The position numbers were made by a program, and so were the translations under genes. DNA of 64,000 bases from Pleomorphovibrio marinus. GTDB lineage: Bacteria > Bacteroidota > Bacteroidia > Cytophagales > Cyclobacteriaceae. The stretch lies in the NCBI RefSeq assembly GCF_003347495.1, contig NZ_QCXY01000014.1, positions 1 through 64,000 of the forward strand. The letters are read 5' to 3'. Under the pieces are notes generated by a model. It saw only the letters and a list, made by a program, of their open reading frames with translations. It was not told where the DNA came from and searched no databases. The number at the start of each line of letters is the position of its first letter. Position 1 is the stretch's first letter. Of the stretch, positions 36,660-44,097 are shown piece by piece.

Positions 36660-37511
36660 ATGAAGTCCATATTATTTTCTCTAATCGCTTTTCTGTTTGC
36701 AATACCAAACCTTGCATTATCCCAGTACCAGCTTAGGGGTAGCCTACTTTCCGAGCGGGGTCAGCCCATGCCCTTTGTTCAAACGGTACTATTGGATCTT
36801 TCCAACTTTAAGGAGGTTGAGGAAGTGGTCACCAATGAGACTGGTGAATTTCATTTGGAGGATGTCTCTGAGGGGGAATACCTATTGATGTGTCACTATA
36901 TGGGGTTCCAGACCTATTTTCAAAGGATAAACTTGGATTCCCATTTGCAACTTGATGAAATCGTGATGGCCCAAGGTAATTGGATGCCATTGCAGGGAAC
37001 TCATGAGCCACCTCTTTTTCCACCAATTTGGATAATCGCAATTACGTTAATACTGACCTTCATTTTATGGAAACCTTTCCATCGTTTCAGCAAAAATGAG
37101 GGTCGCAAATGGACATTATCCTTTATTGATGACAGTCGGCAGGCCAGCAGCTCCCCTGACATCAGAAATCCCACCCTTCTAAAAAGGCTCAACCAATTAT
37201 TGGAAGAAAGACTGGATCAACCGGACCTCACAGTGGATAAGCTTAGCGAACTAATGAATATGTCCAGAAGGAACCTATACCGAAAACTAGAGGAAGTTAC
37301 GGAGCAGAAGCCAAATGCCTATATCAAGGATTTCCGCTTACGGAGGGCCAAGGAAATGATTTATTCCGGTGAGGCTTCAAGTGTTTCAGAAATCGCCTAT
37401 CAAACGGGTTTTTCCTCCGCCAACTATTTCTCTACCTGTTACAAAAAGGCATTCGGAAAAAAACCCAAAGATGATTTGATAAAATCCAACATAATGGAAC
37501 CCTCAAACTAA
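36660..37511 (+). CDS. AraC regulator with TonB-receptor-like periplasmic domain
   Basis: 283 residues from ATG 36660 (MKSILFSLIAFLFAIPNLAL, signal peptide); an open frame from 36591 adds unlikely residues. Residues about 23-105 form a carboxypeptidase-regulatory-like beta domain (QLRGSLLSERGQPMPFVQTV, GEFHLEDVSEGEYLLMCHYM), then one TM helix (about 120-140; WIIAITLILTFILW), then an AraC HTH (about 180-275; LTVDKLSELMNMSRRNLYRK, IAYQTGFSSANYFSTCYKKA). The beta domain closely resembles the N-terminus of the receptor encoded 96 bp downstream. It is probably a direct envelope-to-DNA regulator of that gene; the mechanism is inferred. Confidence 0.88.
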   Translation: MKSILFSLIAFLFAIPNLALSQYQLRGSLLSERGQPMPFVQTVLLDLSNFKEVEEVVTNETGEFHLEDVSEGEYLLMCHYMGFQTYFQRINLDSHLQLDEIVMAQGNWMPLQGTHEPPLFPPIWIIAITLILTFILWKPFHRFSKNEGRKWTLSFIDDSRQASSSPDIRNPTLLKRLNQLLEERLDQPDLTVDKLSELMNMSRRNLYRKLEEVTEQKPNAYIKDFRLRRAKEMIYSGEASSVSEIAYQTGFSSANYFSTCYKKAFGKKPKDDLIKSNIMEPSN

Positions 37512-37538
37512 ACCGTAAATATTCACCACGGTTGACAA

Positions 37539-37576
37539 GTCCCGTTACTAGCTAGCCTTTCGGGTAGGATCGGGAC
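37539..37576. promoter_or_regulatory. GTCCCG/CGGGAC inverted repeat before the TonB receptor
   Basis: Arms at 37539-37544 and 37571-37576 are 26 bp apart, between the AraC gene and the receptor start at 37608. It could be an operator or part of a degraded palindromic repeat of the TTCGGGACAGG type. Confidence 0.3.
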
Positions 37577-37607
37577 AATTTCTTACACCTGAAAATAACT
37601 TAGAAAT

Positions 37608-40043
37608 ATGAGTGGCATTAAATTCATCTTCCTTGGGTTTGCACTGCAGTACCTCCAATTTCTACCGGCATTGGCCCAGCACCAGCTTACCGGCAAGCTA
37701 CTTAACGAGGATAAGCAGCCCGTACCCTTTGCCAATGCCCAGTTGCTTACCGTCGAAGACTCTGTTTTTGCCGAGGGGGCGATAAGCAATGAGAATGGGG
37801 TTTTTGGCATGACTAATATTTCCCAGGGAAAATATCTGTTGTTGTGCCATACCATGGGGTATCAAGCCAAATACCTTGAGTTGGAAATAAATGGTGAAAC
37901 GCATCTGGGCGAGGTGTTGCTGGAAGAGGCAACCTCTGAACTTGACGAAGTGGTGGTGGAAGCCTCCAGGCCCGCATTCGAAATGGACGGTGCGGCATTG
38001 GTGGTCAATGTAAGCAGTAGCCCGGTGCTACAAAACGGCAACCTTCTTCAAATGATGTCAAGGTTGCCAGGAATTACCTTCGGACAGGAAAATAACATCC
38101 AATATAAAGGAAGTGGGAATGTATTGGTGGTCATCAATGGCAAGCAGACCTTTCTTTCCCAACAGCAACTCGCAGAGCTACTGGAAAACACCCCTGCCGA
38201 ACAGGTAGAAAAGGTGGAACTGATGGATAATCCGCCAGCCCGATATGACGCTGCTGGTACCGCCGGAATGATCAATATCGTATTAAAAAAGCCGGAGGGT
38301 CTGGGCACCAATGGCACTGTTAGTTTAATCGGGGGTAATGGCAGGTTCGAAAAAATAAACCCTTCTTTTACCGTCAACCATAGGGCAGAGAAATTCAATT
38401 TATTCGGAGGGTATTCCTACAACTATAATAAGAGGTTTAGGGAATTGGAAATTTATAGGGAACTGGATAATCTGGATTTGGAAACCGGAGAACCCTTACC
38501 CGGTACCACCATTATAGATCAGGCATTGTATTCCATATATCCCCAAAGTAGTCACAACTTCAATGTGGGAACGGATTGGTATGTCTCAGAAAATACCACT
38601 ATTGGTATTTTAGCTAAGTCCACACTGTTTGGTTATAGGTTTGGAAGGGATCATGTAATCTCCGGACTTTTTGGGGAGTTCCAAAACCCCTACCAGGGTA
38701 CTGAAACCTTCACTCGTAAACAAAGAAACAATAATAACCTTAATTTTAATGTAAACTTAACTCATGAATTTGGCAAAGGTGGGAAACTGAATGCTGATCT
38801 TGACTGGGGGGGATGGAGAACCTCTGCATACAGGGATTTAAACACTGAATATGTCAACAATGAAAATTTGGCTGTTGGCAATTCAGAAGTAGAAATAGAA
38901 GCCAATTCAGATTTATCCATAATGGCTTATCAATTGGATTATACCAAAAACCTTAAAGGTTGGCAGATGGAAACGGGCATTAAAGGCAGTAAGGTATATT
39001 CTGAGAACCTGTTTGATTTCAGGATCCGGGAGGGGGAAGAATGGTTGGTCGAAGAAGATGTAAGCGATCATTTTATTTACGATGAAAACATCAATGCCGC
39101 CTACCTAAGTTTTAAAAGAAAATGGGCCAATACCTGGCAGCTTGAAACAGGTTTAAGAGCTGAGCATACCCGGGCAATTGCCAACTCCGTGGCCATGGAT
39201 TCCATAGTGGATAGGGATTATCTTAACCTCTTTCCTAATATTACCCTTGCCAGAGAAGTGGGGAGTGGAAAAAACCTATCCCTCTCCTACAGTAGGAGGA
39301 TCAACCGTCCAAATTACCAAGACCTTAATCCTTTTGAAAGTATTTCAGACCCCTTTACTTTTTATAGGGGAAACCCCTTTTTACAACCGGAAATCGCCCA
39401 AATCCTAAACATGAATTACAGTATAAAAGGGAGGTTTTTCTGGATAAGTAATTACCAGGTTACCCGAGATGCCATACAGTTTGTAATGGAAAAAGACCCT
39501 GGAAGACAACCCTTTTTCCTTACCCGTAGGAACTTCAATACCATTAGAAACCTAAATACCACTCTGGTAGGTATATTTAACCCAATAGACTCTTGGACAG
39601 TAAATATGACCCTCACGGGCATATATATGCAAACCATTTCTGATTTTATTGAAAACAGCAGGATCAACTTGGATATGTACTCCTATCAGAGTAAAGTGCA
39701 AAACACCATAAACCTCCCGGCCAATTTGATGATGGAACTATCTTTTCAGTACAATTCCCCGTTGGCAATGGCTGGCTGGGTCGTTGGTCATCAATTCAGA
39801 ACGGACTGGGGTATTTCCAAAAAGTGGGGCAAAAACAACCTTAGGGTATCCGTTGACGATATATTCAATACCTGGAACTGGACCTACGATTTCTTCCAGG
39901 GGCCGATTAACTCCCATATGTGGGATAATTATGAATCAAGGATTTTCAGGGTAAGCTTCTCACGTGGCTTTGGAGGGGATAAAGTAAAGCAGGCCAGAAA
40001 AAGGAAAACGGCCTCGGAAGATATCAACGAAAGGGCACAGTAA
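37608..40043 (+). CDS. TonB-dependent receptor (OMP_b-brl_3 family)
   Basis: 811 residues with a signal peptide ending ALAQ. An N-terminal carboxypeptidase-regulatory-like domain (about 24-110; QLTGKLLNEDKQPVPFANAQ), a plug domain (MMSRLPGITFGQENNIQYKG, VEKVELMDNPPARYDAAGTA), and a 22-strand-type outer-membrane barrel follow, with SYSRRINRPNYQDLNPFESI typical of the family. No SusD partner follows, so this is not a classic polysaccharide locus. The ligand is unknown; the neighbouring serine hydrolase hints at peptide or ester substrates. Confidence 0.92.
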   Translation: MSGIKFIFLGFALQYLQFLPALAQHQLTGKLLNEDKQPVPFANAQLLTVEDSVFAEGAISNENGVFGMTNISQGKYLLLCHTMGYQAKYLELEINGETHLGEVLLEEATSELDEVVVEASRPAFEMDGAALVVNVSSSPVLQNGNLLQMMSRLPGITFGQENNIQYKGSGNVLVVINGKQTFLSQQQLAELLENTPAEQVEKVELMDNPPARYDAAGTAGMINIVLKKPEGLGTNGTVSLIGGNGRFEKINPSFTVNHRAEKFNLFGGYSYNYNKRFRELEIYRELDNLDLETGEPLPGTTIIDQALYSIYPQSSHNFNVGTDWYVSENTTIGILAKSTLFGYRFGRDHVISGLFGEFQNPYQGTETFTRKQRNNNNLNFNVNLTHEFGKGGKLNADLDWGGWRTSAYRDLNTEYVNNENLAVGNSEVEIEANSDLSIMAYQLDYTKNLKGWQMETGIKGSKVYSENLFDFRIREGEEWLVEEDVSDHFIYDENINAAYLSFKRKWANTWQLETGLRAEHTRAIANSVAMDSIVDRDYLNLFPNITLAREVGSGKNLSLSYSRRINRPNYQDLNPFESISDPFTFYRGNPFLQPEIAQILNMNYSIKGRFFWISNYQVTRDAIQFVMEKDPGRQPFFLTRRNFNTIRNLNTTLVGIFNPIDSWTVNMTLTGIYMQTISDFIENSRINLDMYSYQSKVQNTINLPANLMMELSFQYNSPLAMAGWVVGHQFRTDWGISKKWGKNNLRVSVDDIFNTWNWTYDFFQGPINSHMWDNYESRIFRVSFSRGFGGDKVKQARKRKTASEDINERAQ

Positions 40044-40064
40044 AAGGGAAAATAATTAGTAAAC

Positions 40065-41906
40065 ATGCACCATAACTATTTAGCAATAATTGCTTTTACC
40101 TTATATGCTTCACTCAGCTCAAGTAACCCTTTCTCTGCTTTGCAGAGCACTGTGGTGCCAGAATCCAAAGAGTTTTCAGGAATGGAAGACTCCCTTAAGA
40201 TCGATAAGGTCAATCAATTAATTTCGAAATATGTAAATGAGGATGGGCCGGGTATTGCCCTTGCCGTGGTGTCGGAAGGCGAATTGGTTTGCGCCCTGGG
40301 ACAAGGGCAGGCGAATCTGGAATATGGCATTCCTATTACAACCCAAACCCCTTTCCACCTTGCCTCGGTTTCCAAACAGTTTACTGCAATGGCTGTACAA
40401 CTCTTGGTGGACGAAGGCAAACTAAGTTGGGACGACCCCCTTGGCAAGTTCTTTCGGTCAGACGGTTTCGAACCGTCAGACCGATCCACCTTTGGGTCAC
40501 CCGATGCCAAACCCTCAGACCGATCTGCATTTCCTGCCTGGGGGGACTCCATCACTTTAAAACATTTGGTCCACCATACCTCGGGACTGAGGGAACAGTT
40601 CGCATTGCTTATGCTAGCTGGTTGGCAATGGGAGGATGTAATAAAGACAGAACAAATTATTTCAATTATCCAACGTCAACAATCCTTGAATTTTTCCCCT
40701 GGAGATCAATTTGATTATAGCAACACAGGCTATACACTGTTGGCGGAAGTGGTGAAAAAAATAAGTGGGGAATCTTTTGAATCTTTTACCCGCAAAAAAA
40801 TATTTGAGCCATTGAAAATGTATAACACATTTTTCTTTTCAGATCCTGGACAGATAGTAAAAAACCGTGCCTACTCCTATGACCAATCTGAAAACCCTGT
40901 CAAGAATAAGTTACTGAATTATGAGACGGTAGGTCCCACAAGCTTGTTCAGCACTGCGGAGGATTTGGCCAAGTGGGCCATGGCATGGGATAATTCACAA
41001 CTATACCGGTCTGACGGTTTGGAACCGTCTGACCGGGATGACGGATTGGAACCGTCTGACCGGGATGACACTTTCCCTTCGGAAGCTTTCCAGAAAATGA
41101 CAGCAACCCATCAGTTGAATTCCGGAGAGGAAATCCCCTATCGATTAGGGTTGGAGTCAGGAGAATTAGATGGATTTGCTACCTTGGAACACAGTGGGCG
41201 GGATGCCGGATTTAGAACCCATTTTTTAAGACTTCCTGAGAAAAAACTCAGCGTGATCTTACTCGCCAATGAGGCCAATATTACTGCCACAAGCATAGCC
41301 CATCATATTGCGCAAATTTATTTGGAAACAGAAAATCAAAAAGACGGCTCTATTACTAAGAAGGTCAATCTTACTACTGAAACCTTGGAAGAACTAACCG
41401 GTCTATATGAATTGAACGATTTAAACATGGTGATCAAAATAGAAAAGATAGAGCATGGCTTGTCACTTTGGATTCACGAGAATCTTCAATATATGCTTTT
41501 CCCAATTAGTGATACATCATTTATTGCAGAAGAGGAATCATTAATATTGACTTTTGACCAGGATGCCAAAAATATCGCTATTTCCTTCCCAAATGAAGAA
41601 AAAATTAAAGGCAAGAAATTGCCGGAAAGCACTGATTCAGTTTCTGATTCAGATTACATAGGGATGTATTTCAGTGATGAACTGCTTAGCTTCTATAAAA
41701 TCTCAAACGAAAATGGGCGGTTGTACATCCATCACCTTCGGCATGGAAAGAAGGCGCTTATCCCTATGGGTGAGGGGAAATTTATCTGGCAAATAGGAGG
41801 ATTATTGGTACCCATCACATTTCTGAGAGAGGAGGAGGCGGGGGTAAACCGTTTTGAGATCAGCATGTTTGGTATACAAAAGATGGCGTTTATAAGGAAA
41901 CCCTAG
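40065..41906 (+). CDS. Serine hydrolase (class C beta-lactamase fold) with palindrome-encoded inserts
   Basis: 613 residues, exported. Catalytic motifs: S101-V-S-K104 (ASVSKQFTAM), Y218-S-N220 (FDYSNTGYTLL) and H376-S-G378 (EHSGRDAGF). Two inserts absent from relatives, residues 131-155 (RSDGFEPSDRSTFGSPDAKP and on) and 315-335 (RSDGLEPSDRDDGLEPSDRD), are encoded by the palindromic repeat found upstream of miaE. Both avoid the active-site motifs, so the enzyme may still work. The C-terminal part (about 430-613) is a DUF3471-like beta domain. Starts 21 bp after the TonB receptor, probably the same operon. Confidence 0.9.
   Translation: MHHNYLAIIAFTLYASLSSSNPFSALQSTVVPESKEFSGMEDSLKIDKVNQLISKYVNEDGPGIALAVVSEGELVCALGQGQANLEYGIPITTQTPFHLASVSKQFTAMAVQLLVDEGKLSWDDPLGKFFRSDGFEPSDRSTFGSPDAKPSDRSAFPAWGDSITLKHLVHHTSGLREQFALLMLAGWQWEDVIKTEQIISIIQRQQSLNFSPGDQFDYSNTGYTLLAEVVKKISGESFESFTRKKIFEPLKMYNTFFFSDPGQIVKNRAYSYDQSENPVKNKLLNYETVGPTSLFSTAEDLAKWAMAWDNSQLYRSDGLEPSDRDDGLEPSDRDDTFPSEAFQKMTATHQLNSGEEIPYRLGLESGELDGFATLEHSGRDAGFRTHFLRLPEKKLSVILLANEANITATSIAHHIAQIYLETENQKDGSITKKVNLTTETLEELTGLYELNDLNMVIKIEKIEHGLSLWIHENLQYMLFPISDTSFIAEEESLILTFDQDAKNIAISFPNEEKIKGKKLPESTDSVSDSDYIGMYFSDELLSFYKISNENGRLYIHHLRHGKKALIPMGEGKFIWQIGGLLVPITFLREEEAGVNRFEISMFGIQKMAFIRKP
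40455..40483. repeat. In-frame palindromic element 1 inside the serine hydrolase
   Basis: CGGTCAGACGGTTTCGAACC followed by GTCAGACCG is a near palindrome of the CAGACGGTT/AACCGTCTG family. It encodes RSDGFEPSDR and is followed by a degraded half copy (AAACCCTCAGACCG, 40508-40521). The reading frame is kept. Confidence 0.88.
41006..41069. repeat. In-frame palindromic element 2 with a 30-bp duplication
   Basis: CCGGTCTGACGGTTTGGAAC plus CGTCTGACCGG forms the palindrome. The right part is then repeated (GACGGATTGGAACCGTCTGA), encoding DGLEPSDRD twice. The reading frame is kept. Confidence 0.88.
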
Positions 41907-41919
41907 CACTCCCAGCTAT

Positions 41920-41958
41920 TTGTCACAAAATCAAACCTATTTGGCACAGGATTGAAGC
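41920..41958 (+). repeat. 39-bp direct repeat, left copy
   Basis: TTGTCACAAAATCAAACCTA then TTTGGCACAGGATTGAAGC. The second copy at 43988-44026 differs at two positions. It contains TGGCAC, like a sigma-54 -24 element, but the -12 part (TTGAAG) has wrong spacing and lacks GC. Confidence 0.9.
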
Positions 41959-42353
41959 CTTTTACAATAGCTATTTTTTACTTTTATCTGATTTCAAAGA
42001 ATTGAGTTACTGTATGATAGGAAAATCAGATGTGCCTTTGAAACAACAAATGCTAATATTCTCATAAAGGAGGTATAGTGGTTTCATATAAGTTAAAATA
42101 ATTGAATTAAGCACTTAATGAATAAATTAAAAACTGTTATAATTCAGATAGTTACAAGTTTTCATTTACTCAAATCAGAAGGCAATAATCTCAGAGGGTT
42201 TACCAGATTTAAAAACCATTTATCGGATTATATCTATAGAAGTATATATTAGCTAAATTCATAATATAAGGATTAAAATCCCTTTATTATGAGTAAATTG
42301 TATTAGGAAATAGAAGCCTTTAAGCCAATCAATTAAAACTTAACCCAAAAAAA
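41959..42353. other. AT-rich intergenic segment
   Basis: Strongly AT-rich, with no open frame or RNA I can support. It should hold the promoter of the gene at 42354. Confidence 0.4.
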
Positions 42354-43178
42354 ATGAAAACATCAATCCTTACCGCGAGGAAAAGTTTCCTCCATTCGCT
42401 TATTGTTGCCATGCCAATATTCTTGATGATATCAGAAACATGTCTGGCACAGGAAGAAGAACCCATCTATACCATAGTAAATTTTATGAAAGTCAAACAA
42501 GGTGGTGGGGCTGATTATGTAGATATGGAAAAAACCTATTGGAAACCGATACATCAAGAGCTGGTAAAGGAAGGTAAAATAGTAGGATGGTATTTATATG
42601 GTATCCCATATACCGGAACCGGTGATGAATATAATTATGTTACTGTTACACATATAAAGGGAAGTAGTAATATGGAAGAGGAATGGTATAGTGCCGAATT
42701 ACTTACCAAGATACATCCAGAAGTGGAGATAAACGAATTTATATCAAAGACCCTAGAAAGTAGAGAACTCGTAAGAAACAGGTTGTTGCAATGGACACTC
42801 CTATCATCCCCAGATACTCCAAGGGAACCAAGCCGCTATGCTGTGGTCAACTATCAAAAGTCCATACCCGAGTTTAATTATTACGGCCTTCGCTCAGACC
42901 ATGTAAAACCGGCATTTGATATTGCTGTAAAAGAAGGGAAAATGGGAGGATGGGGATTATGGGTAACTATTTTCCCCAGTGGGGATGATCTGGGTTATAA
43001 TTGGATCAGTGCAGATTTCTATGACAAGTTTGATCAAATAGGAAGTTATGGTTGGGTAGATTTACTCACAAGGGCAAATCCTGATATAAAAAATATAGAT
43101 GAACTAACCTCAAAACTGGTATCAAGCAGAGCTTTTGTAAAAACAGAACTATGGAAGCTTGTCGATTATGCCAGGTAA
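42354..43178 (+). CDS. Secreted protein with two tandem dimeric alpha/beta-barrel-like domains
   Basis: 274 residues with a signal peptide ending CLAQ. Two halves resemble each other: about 38-150 (YTIVNFMKVKQGGGADYVDM, LVKEGKIVGWYLYGIPYTGT) and about 160-274 (YAVVNYQKSIPEFNYYGLRS, AVKEGKMGGWGLWVTIFPSG). The pattern of a strand, a helix and a GW-containing strand recalls NIPSNAP/ABM-like ferredoxin-fold modules, so the chain may fold as a pseudo-dimer. Function unknown. A clear terminator follows at 43205. Confidence 0.75.
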   Translation: MKTSILTARKSFLHSLIVAMPIFLMISETCLAQEEEPIYTIVNFMKVKQGGGADYVDMEKTYWKPIHQELVKEGKIVGWYLYGIPYTGTGDEYNYVTVTHIKGSSNMEEEWYSAELLTKIHPEVEINEFISKTLESRELVRNRLLQWTLLSSPDTPREPSRYAVVNYQKSIPEFNYYGLRSDHVKPAFDIAVKEGKMGGWGLWVTIFPSGDDLGYNWISADFYDKFDQIGSYGWVDLLTRANPDIKNIDELTSKLVSSRAFVKTELWKLVDYAR

Positions 43179-43204
43179 TTGATTCAACATAAGAATTTTT
43201 AAAG

Positions 43205-43236
43205 AAGAATCCGGATGTATTCATTCGGATTCTTTT
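43205..43236 (+). terminator. Rho-independent terminator
   Basis: Stem AAGAATCCG/CGGATTCTT with a 12-nt loop is followed by TTAAAA, 27 bp after the stop at 43178. Confidence 0.8.
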
Positions 43237-43279
43237 AAAATGGTCATCAAAAACTTTGACATCAAATTATTACCTTAAA

Positions 43280-43909
43280 ATGAAAAATATATTAAGCATA
43301 TTCTTGATAGCGGGTGACGAGATTACAAAGTTTGCATCCACTTATCCAAATAAGGTAAATCAGGTAATTTGTTTAGATGCTGCGTATGACCGTAGCAATT
43401 TTGTCAATATGTTTGACCCATATATGCCGTCTACACCAACTCCAACAGCCGAAGACTTATCATCTTTTGAAAATTATAGATGTTTTCTAAAAAATATTTA
43501 TGGAGTTTCGATTCCTGATGAAGAAATCAAAAGTATTTCTGTTTTTTCAGAGGAAGGAATATACCTGAATGAAAAAACTTCTTATGAAATTGGAGGAAAA
43601 ATTATGCTAGGAGTTGAAAGGCCAAATTATGGTGGAATTCTATGCCCCGCTCTCGCAATTTATGCGTTTCAAACAACTAAATCCCAAGTTTTTCCTTTTT
43701 ACGATTCCCTTGACGAAAAAAACAGAATAAAAGCCGACACTCTTTTTACGATAATAAGTAAGTATGATAGAGACCAAATTAAACTATTTGAAAAAGAAGT
43801 GAAAAAAGGTTCGGTGAAAAAGATAACAGGAGCAAATCACTATCTCTATCTTTCTCATCCAGATGAAACAGAGGCTTTTATAAGGGATTTCTTAATTGAA
43901 AAGGTATAG
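43280..43909 (+). pseudogene. Truncated alpha/beta hydrolase lacking the nucleophile elbow
   Basis: The frame runs MKNILSIFLIAGDEITKFAS then TYPNKVNQVICLDAAYD. In intact relatives AGDEIT..F follows GHSI or similar, so a signal-peptide start has been joined directly to the residues after the catalytic Ser; the whole N-terminal half (about 120-150 residues) is gone. The C-terminal half keeps CPALAIYA, the acid-loop region and ITGANHYLYLSHPDE with the catalytic His. Without Ser it cannot be a hydrolase. The deletion is in frame, so a product may still be made. An ATG at 43256 would only add a few residues. Confidence 0.75.
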
Positions 43910-43987
43910 GAAGAGGTATTTAGCTGGGAAAGGGTTTTGTCATGGTAAATCTGGATTAATTTGAAAAGATAGCAGTTTCTAGAATCC

Positions 43988-44026
43988 TTGTCACAAAATC
44001 AAACTTTTTTGGCACAGGATTGAAGC
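43988..44026 (+). repeat. 39-bp direct repeat, right copy
   Basis: TTGTCACAAAATCAAACTTT then TTTGGCACAGGATTGAAGC; 37 of 39 bases match the copy at 41920. It ends 71 bp before the M3 peptidase start, so it may contain the promoter of that gene. Confidence 0.9.
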
Positions 44027-44097
44027 TTGGCGGAGCCGATTAAAAGTAAATTTAGAATCCTCAAAACAAGATTCTATTCCTAAACCCATGCCCAGCC

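Noticed and set aside
37608-40043. SusC/SusD polysaccharide utilisation locus
   Set aside because: The receptors at 37608 and 49880 are OMP_b-brl types and neither has a SusD partner or glycoside hydrolase genes beside it.
41920-44026. Sigma-54 promoters in the 39-bp repeats
   Set aside because: TGGCAC fits the -24 box, but the -12 box is TTGAAG with wrong spacing and no GC dinucleotide; kept only as repeats.
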